Assembly (NCBI GenBank): GCA_028687575.1
Contig: JAQTZW010000003.1
Span: 1 to 64,000 of the forward strand
DNA length: 64,000 nt
Source: Gallionella sp.
Lineage (GTDB): Bacteria > Pseudomonadota > Gammaproteobacteria > Burkholderiales > Gallionellaceae
Direction: 5' to 3'
The number at the start of each line of letters is the position of its first letter. The first letter of the stretch is position 1. Below are positions 28,404 to 36,964 of the stretch, piece by piece. Below the pieces are notes generated by a model. The model saw only the letters and a list, made by a program, of their open reading frames with translations. It had not been told where the DNA came from and did no database searches. A program made the translations under genes and the position numbers.

Positions 28404-28479
28404 GCCGATTTAGCTCAGTTGGTAGAGCAACCGCCTTGTAAGCGGTAGGTCATCAGTTCGAATCCGATAATCGGCACCA
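28404..28479 (+). tRNA. tRNA-Thr (UGU)
   Basis: A 76-nt cloverleaf: acceptor GCCGATT pairs with AATCGGC, D-arm AGCTCAGTTGGTAGAGC, anticodon loop CTTGTAA with anticodon TGT, T-loop TTCGAAT, and encoded CCA. It lies 42 bp after tRNA-Lys and likely shares its transcript. Confidence 0.97.
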
Positions 28480-28483
28480 ATAC

Positions 28484-28517
28484 AACCCGTTAATTCGTAA
28501 GAGTTAACGGGTTTTTT
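28484..28517 (+). terminator. Rho-independent terminator after tRNA-Thr
   Basis: Perfect 10-bp stem AACCCGTTAA / TTAACGGGTT around a 10-nt loop, running into TTTTTT. Confidence 0.88.
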
Positions 28518-28556
28518 GCTTATGCGCAGTCCGCATGGCGACAATATGGATTCCGG

Positions 28557-29495
28557 TCAATGTCCTGCAGTGTCAATGTGCGTTGAGAGTGCCGCGCAGG
28601 GAGGGGAGTTCGGTATGCGAGCCCACTGTTCAAGCTTTGCCCATAGCCATTGCAGGCCGTCACGCTCACGTGACTGCAGGCCGTGGTCGGCTTGAGCCAG
28701 ACGTTCGCTGCAGATGTACGGCGGCTTTCCCGGAGGGCGGGCGGGTTGTGCATCTACAGCGAGTGTGGCGAACCGTTGATAGGCTTCCGCCGGGATCAGG
28801 CTGTCGTTTCCGCCCCACACCTGGATGACCGGGACTGGGCTGACGAGCAGGTATTCGGTGACCCGCCAGTTCCACAGGTCGCGCCAGTACTTGAGCGTCC
28901 GCCCCTGAAGCGGCGTCAGATCGTCCTGATCGGAAGCCACCGCCGCACCGATTTCCCGGTAGGCTGCCTCGGCCCCCAGTCGGCGCGCCTGGAGCGCCAG
29001 CGTCTCGCGCGGGTCGAGTCCAGCGGAGGAGATCATCACCAGCCCTCGTAAGTTGGTTATCTGAGGGGAAAGATAGGGCAGGATCTCCGCTCCCTCCGAA
29101 GCCCCGACCAGCAGCTGCGGCAGCGTGGTCGGGCTTGCGGATCGCAGGGCTTGGCCGGCGGTTGCGGCCCAGCTCTTCAGTGCGTCGTGCCGCACGAATT
29201 CCGGGGTGCAGGGCTGGTCTGACGGCGTGACACCGGGCTTTTGCAGCACCAGCACCTCGGCGTGCAACAGCCCCCGGAAATAGCGGTCGGCAATGGGCTG
29301 CATGTCGGTACAGCCAGAGCCGGGGATGAAGATGACGCGGTAGCGTGCGGGGGTGGCTAGGGCTGGCCGGTAAAGCGCGGGGAGCCGCTGTTCGCCGGCG
29401 GTAAGGGAGATGGGCTGGAAGCTGTCCTGCGCGAGAACGGCGCGGGGGGCGGCCAGTGCCAGGATGCCACAGGCCAGCGCCCCGCTCAGTTTCAC
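28557..29495 (-). CDS. Secreted alpha/beta-hydrolase-fold protein
   Basis: A 312-residue exported protein with signal ALACGILALAAPRAVLAQ. A possible oxyanion region is FIPGSGC, the nucleophile elbow LLVGASEGAE fits G-x-S-x-G, the acid may be in VWGGNDSLIP, and the His in QADHGL. The substrate is unknown. It overlaps the upstream secreted-protein gene by 4 bp (ATGA), so it belongs to the leftward LpoB/YcfL operon as its last gene. The C-terminal tail beyond the His is long and Pro-rich. Confidence 0.72.
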   Translation of the reverse strand: MKLSGALACGILALAAPRAVLAQDSFQPISLTAGEQRLPALYRPALATPARYRVIFIPGSGCTDMQPIADRYFRGLLHAEVLVLQKPGVTPSDQPCTPEFVRHDALKSWAATAGQALRSASPTTLPQLLVGASEGAEILPYLSPQITNLRGLVMISSAGLDPRETLALQARRLGAEAAYREIGAAVASDQDDLTPLQGRTLKYWRDLWNWRVTEYLLVSPVPVIQVWGGNDSLIPAEAYQRFATLAVDAQPARPPGKPPYICSERLAQADHGLQSRERDGLQWLWAKLEQWARIPNSPPCAALSTHIDTAGH

Positions 29496-30352
29496 TTCAG
29501 GATGATGACTTGCTGAACCTGCTCGCGTGTGCGCGCAGCCGAGGAGCCACTTTCCTGCTCATCGGCGCTGCGGTCAGGCAGGCCCAGTTGACCGACGAGC
29601 TGCTGGTAAACGTCTTTGGACAGCGTTTGGGAGGTCTCGCGGATGACCTTGCCACGATTGTGGCGCACAACGTCGTCGCGCGCGGAGACGATCTTGGTGT
29701 CGTTACCAGCACCCTGTGCCGAGAATGCCGCCTTGATTTCATACGTCCGGGTGTTGATCAGCGAAAAGTCGGCAACCAGGTCCAGACTGAGTTGCTGGGT
29801 TTCGCTGCTGGTGCCTTGCAGCGGCGAGACTTCATCGCGGAATTCGATGCTGGAGACGGTGCCGAACAGCACATAATCCGCGCCGGAAAACTCGCCTTTC
29901 TTGATGCGCGCGATGATGTCGCGGACGTCGGGCTGGCGACTTGGCTTCGCCATTTTTCCGGTTTGCATCTGACCCAGAACTTGTTCGGCCTTGCTGGGTT
30001 GAGGGCTGCCAGCATCAAAGGCTTTCCCCTGCACCAAGCGGAAAGAGGTGCCTTGCAGCAGGGCGCCCTTGATGTCGTTGGTAAAGGTTCCCAGTTCCCC
30101 CTGTTCGATATAGCTGTAAGTGCCGGCAGCATAGCTTCCGGATTCGCTCGCTGTCGCGGCGACGCTGTGGCGCTGGGCATTGAGTGTGCTGTTGGACTTG
30201 ACCCGTGCTACCTCGAAATACTGGGAGACGCTTTGCGAATAGGCCAGGTTGGTTACGGTGATGCGCGGTGAGGCGGTGTCTTTTGCGTTTGCCGAGCCTA
30301 TCAGGATGGTCGCCAGCAGTCCGGCGGCAAGGGCTTTGGTGGTAAGTTTCAC
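29492..30352 (-). CDS. Exported protein of the LpoB cluster, CsgG/LpoB-like fold suspected
   Basis: A 286-residue exported protein with an N-terminal signal ending in IGSANA. GTG 30352 is taken as the start because GGAG lies 6 bp upstream; TTG 30364 is the alternative. The body contains the pattern SGADYVLFGTVSSIEF, which resembles the beta-strand of CsgG/FlgO/LpoB-like domains that begin ADYvl.G.v. It also has a Ser/Thr-rich linker and a Gln-rich tail. Not a lipoprotein as no lipobox Cys is seen. It sits 21 bp after the LpoB-like gene. Function is inferred only from neighbours: outer-membrane or peptidoglycan-associated. Confidence 0.6.
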   Translation of the reverse strand: MKLTTKALAAGLLATILIGSANAKDTASPRITVTNLAYSQSVSQYFEVARVKSNSTLNAQRHSVAATASESGSYAAGTYSYIEQGELGTFTNDIKGALLQGTSFRLVQGKAFDAGSPQPSKAEQVLGQMQTGKMAKPSRQPDVRDIIARIKKGEFSGADYVLFGTVSSIEFRDEVSPLQGTSSETQQLSLDLVADFSLINTRTYEIKAAFSAQGAGNDTKIVSARDDVVRHNRGKVIRETSQTLSKDVYQQLVGQLGLPDRSADEQESGSSAARTREQVQQVIILK

Positions 30353-30373
30353 GGAATTCTCCAAAAAATCAGG

Positions 30374-30988
30374 TTAGCGTTTCGAGGTTTTGCGGATTTG
30401 TTTTTCATCCTGCCACTCGATGGTGCCTTCTTCGACATCGAACATCTTCAAGGTGAATTTGTAAAACACATCCTTGGTGGAGCCGTTGTCCTTGACGATG
30501 CTGGTCAGTTCGCCTTCCAGGCTGTATTTGGCGGCGGTCATTTTGCCGATCTTGGCGGTGCTGTGCTGCTTGTATAGGCCGCTCTGGTTCTGGCGCTGCA
30601 ATTCGTCTACACCGGCCTGCATCTCGTTGATCGAGCGGGTGAAGCGCACCTTGCCGGATTTGACCAGCGTGGTCTGGATCGAATTCATGATGTTGGTGGT
30701 GTCTATGTATTCGCTGGTCTTGTTCTTGACGGTCGAAATGGTGACGGTGGGTCGCCCCTGGAAGATACCGGTTTCCAGTAGGCTGCCGGTCATCTTCTCG
30801 GCAATCATCTGTAAGTCGGTGGAGCCGAACTCGTTGGTCACGAGTTCCACCGCCTTGTCGTCACCGTAATTGACTTCGCGGTCGAAACGCAGCACAGGGG
30901 AGGCGACCGGGGGGGTTGAAGAGGAGCAAGCCGTCAGGCCGGAGGATAACGCCAGTAACATGACCAGCAGATGAGAACGAGTAAGCAT
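30374..30988 (-). CDS. lpoB: LpoB-like penicillin-binding protein activator lipoprotein
   Basis: A 204-residue lipoprotein with signal MLTRSHLLVMLLALSSGLTAC and lipobox LTAC. The body matches the LpoB (YcfM/COG3417) fold: TDLQMIAEKMTGSLLETGIF, PTVTISTVKNKTSEYIDT, AKYSLEGELTSI and the final MFDVEEGTIEWQDEKQIRKTS, typical of the family. In E. coli LpoB reaches from the outer membrane to stimulate PBP1B. Neighbouring YcfL and COG3014 genes are also found with lpoB homologs elsewhere, which supports the call. Confidence 0.85.
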   Translation of the reverse strand: MLTRSHLLVMLLALSSGLTACSSSTPPVASPVLRFDREVNYGDDKAVELVTNEFGSTDLQMIAEKMTGSLLETGIFQGRPTVTISTVKNKTSEYIDTTNIMNSIQTTLVKSGKVRFTRSINEMQAGVDELQRQNQSGLYKQHSTAKIGKMTAAKYSLEGELTSIVKDNGSTKDVFYKFTLKMFDVEEGTIEWQDEKQIRKTSKR

Positions 30989-31014
30989 GATCTATCCTTA
31001 ATTTTGAAAGTTGA

Positions 31015-31398
31015 TTATTTTTGTTCGACATTCATTTCCAGCTTCAAGTCGGTGGCGGACGAGTTCGGTGCCACGCTCTTGACGGTCTGCAACTGCAGGC
31101 CGTACAGCCCCATCTGTTTCCAGGATTCGCCGTCGCCGACCTGATTGCCCATGTCGTCCAGCCAGCGGAAGCGGTAGAACACCGTGCGGTTGGCGCGGAC
31201 GGTGTTTTCAAGGTCGGCCTGCACGGTCAGGATGTCGTTCTTGCGCACGATGCGCATCTCCGCCACTCTGACCCCGTAGGGTTCGCCCCGCAGTGCGACC
31301 TTGGCGGCCACGGCAGGCGGGGTCGGATTGGCTGGTTGGGCGGCATGTGCGAGGCAGGTCATGCAGCCGAGTGTTGCAGCTAGCAGCAATGATTTCAT
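31015..31398 (-). CDS. YcfL-like (DUF1425) exported protein
   Basis: A 127-residue protein with signal MKSLLLAATLGCMTCLAHAA. The DUF1425-type beta-sandwich contains VQADLENTVRANRTVFYRFRWLD and ends in a QLQTVKSVAPNSSATD segment. ATG 31398 is supported by AGGA 8 bp upstream; the frame extends to 31437 without a better site. In E. coli ycfL is next to lpoB (ycfM) and of unknown function. Here it lies 26 bp upstream of the lpoB-like gene in the same direction. Confidence 0.78.
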   Translation of the reverse strand: MKSLLLAATLGCMTCLAHAAQPANPTPPAVAAKVALRGEPYGVRVAEMRIVRKNDILTVQADLENTVRANRTVFYRFRWLDDMGNQVGDGESWKQMGLYGLQLQTVKSVAPNSSATDLKLEMNVEQK

Positions 31399-31485
31399 CG
31401 TTACGTTCCTTTGCATAATAAAAATTGGCACGATCATCCGGTTGAAAGTCTGTCATCCTTGTAGACGGCAGACCTGTGGGTATTG

Positions 31486-32997
31486 TCAGGTAGTGGCTTT
31501 CTTGCGCTTGGCACCCTTCTTGGTAGGTGCAGGAGCGGGCGGGGCCAGTTCGCCGAAAGCGATTACATTGCCTTCGATTGCCTTGTTCTCATACAGACGG
31601 ATCGGGATCAGCGCATATTGCCCGCCAATGTTGATCTTTTCACCGAGGTCGCGGCCGTCAATTTGCAATTGGTATGCGCCTGGCGGCAGGTAACCCCTGG
31701 CCACATAGACGCGGCCAGGCAACATGCGCCACATGCGGTCGTCGGCTTGTTCCGTGTAAGCCGATGCGGCCATTCCCGCAATCTGGCCAAACATGCCGGC
31801 ATGTTCGCTGAGCTGGTGTTGAAGCACGGATTTGGCGATCGCGCGGGTGATGCCGCGCATCACCATGCCCGGCATGTCGTCCTTCAGGGCGCGGCGCGCC
31901 ATGACGTTCACGTCAACCACATTTTCAAGTTTCAGCTTCTGGCCGTTGGCGGCAAGCAGCGACAGCGGGGCATCCGTTGACGGCGCGATCACCGGATAGG
32001 AGATGCTCAGCGTCTGCCATCCGTCTATCGGCACCGGGATGGTGAAAGCCTGGGGCTTGCGCGCCGGCGCGTTGCCGGCCTCGACGACAAACAGCACATC
32101 CGTCATTTTTTTATGCCTCTTGTGGGTGAAGCTGGTGCGCTTGTCCAGCCCGCGCAGACCTTCTTCCAATAATGGCGTTTCCGGTTTTAGTTCGATCGCC
32201 TTGCGATAGCCGGGGGCGGCCAACCCTGGTTCGTTCAGCACCTCGTACAAGAAGCCTGCCAGATAGTGGCTCAAGGCATTGGAATAGCTGTTCTTAAGCT
32301 TCAGCACCGCAGGGTCGTTGATGGTCTCGACCGGATAGCCGTTGAGTTCCTTGCCGGTTGCAGCAGCGCCTTTTGTCTTGGCTTCCGCTTCCGCAGCGGC
32401 GAGGCTCTTGGCGCGGAATTCGGCAATGACCGCTTCACGCTCATGGGTGCGCTTGATGTCTGCTCTGGCGTTTTCGGTTTCTCCCTGGGCCAGATGATTC
32501 AGTGCCAGTCGGGTAGTCAGCCATACCTTTTCGTAGTCCTGCCCCTCGTAGTCGCTCAGGCGTTCGCTGATCAGCGCCGCGCCGATCTTGCCCAGTAATT
32601 TGGAGGGGTCGGTCTTGGCAGTCTGCTCCCATTCATTGACCAGCGCGTCCGCTTTCAGAAACGCCGCAGTGCTTTCCGGGTATTGCTTGTTTAGGCGCAG
32701 CAGTTCGCCACGTTCAAGGTTGTAAAGCAGGCCGGCCCGTTCTGAATCCGAGGAGGCGGATTTGTCCAGTTCGTCAATGGCCGAAGCGACCGTGCCGGTT
32801 TGCACTTGTGCCTGAACATTGGTGGCAACCACGTCATGGCTTTTCATGTTGGCGCAACCGGTGATGACCGCGATGCCAAGCAGTATCACAGTGCTGCGAA
32901 TGAATCGTAGGGATGCTGCCTGTCTGAGGCGGCTGGTTCTGGCGGGTGGCAAGCATAACTCGCCACACCCGGTGGTGCGGGTATTTTCTTCGTACAC
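31486..32997 (-). CDS. COG3014-type lipoprotein
   Basis: A 503-residue exported protein. The hydrophobic signal (STVILLGIAVITGC) ends with an apparent lipobox ITGC, followed by helical TPR-like segments (AIDELDKSA, LLYNLERGELLRL, LNHLAQGETENARADI) and a C-terminal beta-rich domain ending in a Lys-rich tail. GTG 32997 is chosen because GGGAG lies at the right distance, but this leaves an unusually long 43-residue stretch before the signal core. No better start exists between. COG3014 proteins co-occur with YcfL and LpoB homologs; their role is unknown. It heads the leftward envelope operon. Confidence 0.72.
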   Translation of the reverse strand: MYEENTRTTGCGELCLPPARTSRLRQAASLRFIRSTVILLGIAVITGCANMKSHDVVATNVQAQVQTGTVASAIDELDKSASSDSERAGLLYNLERGELLRLNKQYPESTAAFLKADALVNEWEQTAKTDPSKLLGKIGAALISERLSDYEGQDYEKVWLTTRLALNHLAQGETENARADIKRTHEREAVIAEFRAKSLAAAEAEAKTKGAAATGKELNGYPVETINDPAVLKLKNSYSNALSHYLAGFLYEVLNEPGLAAPGYRKAIELKPETPLLEEGLRGLDKRTSFTHKRHKKMTDVLFVVEAGNAPARKPQAFTIPVPIDGWQTLSISYPVIAPSTDAPLSLLAANGQKLKLENVVDVNVMARRALKDDMPGMVMRGITRAIAKSVLQHQLSEHAGMFGQIAGMAASAYTEQADDRMWRMLPGRVYVARGYLPPGAYQLQIDGRDLGEKINIGGQYALIPIRLYENKAIEGNVIAFGELAPPAPAPTKKGAKRKKATT

Positions 32998-33473
32998 AAC
33001 AATCTCCCTGATGCGATGTATTGTCAGAGATGCCTGTCCGATCTTGCCGGTGGGCAACCCTGTCGTTATTGGAAACATTCTCATGTTTTTGCCGCAGCCG
33101 GGAGCAATTCTATGTGATTGCTTGTTTTTCCAGCCTTGACCGGCTCAAACACATTGTTGCATCTGTGCCGTCAATTAACCGGGCACAGGGTGCGGATTAT
33201 ATACATAGACAATTGATTTCAGGTTGAAAATCGTGTCGGTTTCGGAGTGCTAATGTCGTGGCTGCGGAAAGCGGTGTGTCTGCCCCTTGAGGTGGCTCCG
33301 GCATTGCCGATTTCGGCAATTTATTGACCGTCTGCCGAGGTGGAAATCAGTCAGACTGCCGACAGCCATCAGACCTGTCGCGATACTGCAACGCGCACGG
33401 CGATTATTCGGTAATATTGCGTTCGCGCGTCGTTCTGGCGCGGCTTTTCGTTGCGACGAATCAGGGTGTACAT
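32998..33473. other. Divergent intergenic region, COG3014 operon / sucC
   Basis: About 475 bp between divergent genes with no supportable coding region. It should carry promoters for both directions. An AT-rich segment (GATTATATACATAGACAATTG, about 33194-33214) is the most promoter-like part, but no confident -35/-10 pair is seen. Long open frames here are only upstream extensions of the flanking genes. Confidence 0.4.
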
Positions 33474-34640
33474 ATGAAAATTCACGAATATCAAGGTAAG
33501 GAAATCCTGCGCCAGTTCGGCGTTCCGACGCCGCGCGGCATGGCGTGTTTCACGGCTGACGAAGCCGTGGCTGCGGCCCGCGAGCTGGGCGGTACGGTGT
33601 GGGTGGTGAAGGCGCAGATCCACGCCGGCGGGCGCGGCAAGGGTGGCGGCGTCAAGGTGGCCAAATCGCTGGACGAGGTGCGTCAGCATGCGCAGGCCAT
33701 ACTCGGCATGCAGCTGGTCACCCATCAGACCGGCCCGGATGGCCAGCGCGTGCGTCGCCTGCTGATTGAAGAGGGGGCGCAGATCGCCCGCGAATTCTAT
33801 ATCGGCATGGTGGTCGATCGCGCGGCGCAGCGCGTGGCGCTGCTGGCTTCGAGCGAAGGCGGCATGGAGATCGAAGAGGTCGCCAAACACAGCCCGGAAA
33901 AGATACACACGCTGAGGATTCATCCCGTTGATGGGTTGGCTGACGCCGAGGCCGCGCAAGCCGCGCGCCAGATCGGCCTGCCCGAGGCCGCCATCGCCGG
34001 GGCGGTGACGGTGCTGCAAGGCTTGTATCGCGCCTTTGTCGAAAAAGAGGCGATGCTGGCCGAGATCAATCCGCTGGTGCTGACGGCTGACAACCGCGTG
34101 CTGGCGCTGGATGCCAAGTTCAATTTCGATTCCAACGCGCTGTTCCGCCATCCCGAGATCGTCGCCTATCGCGATCTGGACGAGGAAGATGCCGCCGAGA
34201 TCGAGGCATCAAAATTCGATCTGAGCTATATCTCGCTGGATGGCGACATCGGCTGTCTGGTGAACGGCGCGGGGCTGGCGATGGCGACCATGGACATCAT
34301 CAAGCTGTATGGCGGCAGTCCGGCCAACTTCCTGGACGTTGGCGGGGGGGCTACCACCGAGAAGGTCACCGAGGCGTTCAAGCTGATGCTGAAGAACCCG
34401 AACCTGAAAGCGATTCTGGTCAACATCTTTGGCGGCATCATGAAGTGCGACGTGATCGCCGAAGGCGTGGTGGCAGCCGCGCGCGAGGTTCAGCTCACCG
34501 TGCCGCTGGTGGTGCGGCTGGAGGGCACTAACGTCGATCTCGGCAAGAAGATACTGGCTGAGTCCGGTCTGCCTATCATTTCCGGCAACGATATGGCGGA
34601 CGCAGCCGAAAAAGTGGTTGCCGCCGCGAGAGGTCAATAA
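33474..34640 (+). CDS. sucC: Succinyl-CoA ligase, beta subunit
   Basis: A 388-residue ATP-grasp subunit starting [16 protein letters not shown], the family start. Conserved segments: [34 protein letters not shown], and [13 protein letters not shown]. With SucD it interconverts succinyl-CoA and succinate with ATP formation in the TCA cycle. ATG 33474 is chosen; the frame is open 150 bp further upstream, but that peptide is unrelated to the family. The stop overlaps the sucD ATG by one base. Confidence 0.97.
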   Translation: MKIHEYQGKEILRQFGVPTPRGMACFTADEAVAAARELGGTVWVVKAQIHAGGRGKGGGVKVAKSLDEVRQHAQAILGMQLVTHQTGPDGQRVRRLLIEEGAQIAREFYIGMVVDRAAQRVALLASSEGGMEIEEVAKHSPEKIHTLRIHPVDGLADAEAAQAARQIGLPEAAIAGAVTVLQGLYRAFVEKEAMLAEINPLVLTADNRVLALDAKFNFDSNALFRHPEIVAYRDLDEEDAAEIEASKFDLSYISLDGDIGCLVNGAGLAMATMDIIKLYGGSPANFLDVGGGATTEKVTEAFKLMLKNPNLKAILVNIFGGIMKCDVIAEGVVAAAREVQLTVPLVVRLEGTNVDLGKKILAESGLPIISGNDMADAAEKVVAAARGQ

Positions 34641-35521
34641 TGTCCATCCTGATCAACAAAGACACCAAAGTCATCACCCAGGGTATGACTGGCAAGGTCG
34701 GCCAGTTCCATACTTTCCATTGCAAGCAATACGCCAATGGCGCGAACTGCTTTGTCGCCGGGGTCAACCCGAAAAAGGCCGGCGAGACGTTCGACGGCAT
34801 CCCGGTCTATGCCTCGGTGCGCGATGCGAAGGCCGCGACCGGTGCCACGGTTTCGGTGATCTACGTGCCGCCGTCGGGGGCGGCTGCGGCGATAGACGAG
34901 GCGGTCGAGGCCGACCTCGATCTGGTGATATGCATCACCGAGGGCATTCCGGTGCACGACATGATCCGCACGCGCTACAAGATGGCAGGCAAAAAGACGC
35001 TGCTGATCGGACCGAACTGCCCCGGCCTGATCACGCCGGACGAGATCAAGATCGGCATCATGCCGGGCCACATCCACAAGAAAGGGCGTATCGGCGTGGT
35101 GTCGCGTTCCGGCACGTTGACATACGAGGCGGTCGGCCAGCTTTCCGCGCTGGGATACGGGCAATCGTCGTGCGTGGGCATCGGCGGCGACCCGATCAAT
35201 GGCATGAAGCATATAGATGTGATGAGGCTGTTCAACGACGATCCCGACACCGATGCGGTGGTGATGGTCGGTGAGATCGGCGGCAGCGACGAGGAAGAAT
35301 GCGCGCGCTGGATCAGGGACAACATGCAAAAGCCGGTGGTTGGCTTCATCGCCGGCGTCACTGCGCCGGAAGGCAAGCGCATGGGACACGCCGGCGCGAT
35401 CATCTCCGGCGGGCAGGGCGGCGCTGACGAGAAGCTGGCTGTGATGGAATCGTGCGGCATCCATATCACCCGCAATCCCGCCGAGATGGGGCGCGTGATG
35501 CAGAAAGTGCTTATAGGCTGA
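34640..35521 (+). CDS. sucD: Succinyl-CoA ligase, alpha subunit
   Basis: A 293-residue CoA-binding subunit: ITQGMTGKVGQFHT near the N-terminus, GPNCPGLITPDE, and the phosphohistidine region MGHAGAIISGGQG. Full length. Partner of SucC, translationally coupled to it. Confidence 0.97.
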   Translation: MSILINKDTKVITQGMTGKVGQFHTFHCKQYANGANCFVAGVNPKKAGETFDGIPVYASVRDAKAATGATVSVIYVPPSGAAAAIDEAVEADLDLVICITEGIPVHDMIRTRYKMAGKKTLLIGPNCPGLITPDEIKIGIMPGHIHKKGRIGVVSRSGTLTYEAVGQLSALGYGQSSCVGIGGDPINGMKHIDVMRLFNDDPDTDAVVMVGEIGGSDEEECARWIRDNMQKPVVGFIAGVTAPEGKRMGHAGAIISGGQGGADEKLAVMESCGIHITRNPAEMGRVMQKVLIG

Positions 35522-35531
35522 GCAGGGTTGG

Positions 35532-35601
35532 CACGCGGAGACGCGGGGAACGCGGAGAAATCGTTCTGGCTTTGACTCCGCGCACTCCGCGTCTCCGCGT
35601 G
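35532..35601. repeat. 70-bp palindromic repeat (REP-like) after sucD
   Basis: Left arm 35532-35557 (starts CACGCGGAGACGCGGGGAAC) and right arm 35576-35601 are inverted copies with about four mismatches over 26 bp, around an 18-nt loop. The arms themselves are made of direct GCGGAG units. This is the pattern of bacterial intergenic REP-like elements. It starts 11 bp after sucD and ends 69 bp before the TerC-family start, so it may end or stabilise the sucCD transcript. Confidence 0.75.
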
Positions 35602-35670
35602 AGTTGGAAGTGTTCAGGCAGGGCTTTTACCTGGCTTCCCCTTACGCTCCAAAATTTGGAAGGGAATGTT

Positions 35671-36426
35671 GTGCTGGAAATGTTGAGTTCCGCCCAGTTC
35701 TGGGTGGATGTAATGAAAATCATCCTGATTGATCTGCTGCTGTCCGGCGACAATGCCGTGGTGATCGCGCTGGCTTGCCGCAATCTGCCGCCGGAGCAGC
35801 GCAAGAAGGGCATTTTGTTTGGTGTCGGCGGTGCAATCGGTTTGCGCATCGTGCTGACGTTCTTTGCCGTCAGTTTGTTGTCGCTGCCGTATCTCAAGCT
35901 GGTGGGCGCTTTCCTGCTGATCTGGATAGGTGTCAAACTGATCCTGCCGGAAGAGGAGCACGACGAGGGTAACATCAAGGCCGATACGCGGTTGTTCGGG
36001 GCGGTCAAGACCATCATCATCGCCGACTTCGTGATGAGCCTGGACAATGTGCTGGGCGTGGCGGGGGCTGCCAAGGGCAACATCGCGTTGCTGGTGTTCG
36101 GCCTGCTGATCAGCATTCCGCTGATCGCCTGGAGCAGCCAGCTGGTGCTGAAACTGATAGATCGCTTCCCATATATTATTTACGGTGGTGGCGCGTTACT
36201 GGGCTATGTGGCCGGCGAGATGCTGGTGACCGAGGCATCGTTTGCCGGGTTGGTTGAAACATACCATGCCCTGCACTGGCTCGTTCCGGGATGTTGTGCG
36301 GTTGCAGTATTGCTGATCGGCAGATGGTTGGCGCTACGTTCTGCGGCAGGGGATGCTCCAGTCAACCTGTTGGATGGAGAGGTAGCTGTTGAGCCAGAAA
36401 ATAATCGGCCTGTCGGGAAGGAATAG
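35671..36426 (+). CDS. TerC/YjbE-family integral membrane protein
   Basis: A 251-residue protein with seven predicted membrane helices. The TerC hallmarks are ILIDLLLSGDNAVVIALA near the start and IIIADFVMSLDNVLGVAGAA in the second half, each placing an acidic residue in a helix. This subgroup (YjbE-like) is linked to metal-ion export, notably Mn2+, in other bacteria; the substrate here is inferred. GTG 35671 is chosen because GGAAGGGA (35658-35665) sits 5 bp upstream. The frame is open far upstream through the palindrome and sucD, which is an artefact. No Mn riboswitch is recognisable upstream. Confidence 0.85.
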   Translation: MLEMLSSAQFWVDVMKIILIDLLLSGDNAVVIALACRNLPPEQRKKGILFGVGGAIGLRIVLTFFAVSLLSLPYLKLVGAFLLIWIGVKLILPEEEHDEGNIKADTRLFGAVKTIIIADFVMSLDNVLGVAGAAKGNIALLVFGLLISIPLIAWSSQLVLKLIDRFPYIIYGGGALLGYVAGEMLVTEASFAGLVETYHALHWLVPGCCAVAVLLIGRWLALRSAAGDAPVNLLDGEVAVEPENNRPVGKE

Positions 36427-36430
36427 AGAA

Positions 36431-36859
36431 ATGATGAAAATATTGATTCCGCTGGATGGTTCAACCAGTGCCGAGCGTGCGGTGCAGTATGTCGTCGGCC
36501 AGATGGCTGAACTGAAGGCACGGCCTCAGGTATTGCTGTTGAATGTGCAATGGAAGATCGGCACCGGCAATGTCAAAATGTTTATTGATCAGAACACGAT
36601 CAACGACTATTACCGCGAACAGGGCATGGCGGCGCTGGCAGGCGGGCGTGCCATTCTGGATGAGGCGGGATTGCCTTATCAGTATCACATCAGCATCGGC
36701 TCTCCTGCCGAGGCCATCGCCCAGTACGCCCGCGAACAAGAAGCGGATCAGGTGGTGATGTGCAGACAGGGGCAGGGAGGCTTGCAGCAGTTGTTGCTCG
36801 GCTCGGTAGTGAGCAAGGCGCTGCATCTGGTTGGGTGTCCGGTGTTGCTGGTCAAATGA
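36431..36859 (+). CDS. Universal stress protein, UspA family
   Basis: A 142-residue Usp domain: MMKILIPLDGSTSAERAV at the start and the ATP-binding type G-x2-G-x9-G-S pattern near GQGGLQQLLLGSVV, ending in CPVLLVK. ATG 36431 is preferred, with GGAAGGAA ending 7 bp upstream. It lies just 4 bp after the TerC-family gene and is probably in the same transcript. Its signal is unknown. Confidence 0.88.
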   Translation: MMKILIPLDGSTSAERAVQYVVGQMAELKARPQVLLLNVQWKIGTGNVKMFIDQNTINDYYREQGMAALAGGRAILDEAGLPYQYHISIGSPAEAIAQYAREQEADQVVMCRQGQGGLQQLLLGSVVSKALHLVGCPVLLVK

Positions 36860-36964
36860 TGTGAGTCTGTGGGATAGGTGAGTGCGGCTTGGGTGGCTAT
36901 GGCTTGGATGCCAAGTCGTCGGTATCAGCAACAGGCTGGGCTGTGCGGGAGGGCTGGAGTATGA

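Noticed and set aside
33324-33473. 50-codon N-terminal extension of sucC
   Set aside because: Not similar to the family, which begins at MKIHEYQG; no start signal.
35452-35670. Long upstream extension of the TerC-family frame
   Set aside because: It runs through sucD and a palindromic repeat; a good ribosome site precedes GTG 35671.
35521-35670. Possible Mn2+ riboswitch before the TerC-family gene
   Set aside because: The region is mostly a palindromic repeat and I see no yybP-ykoY core motif.
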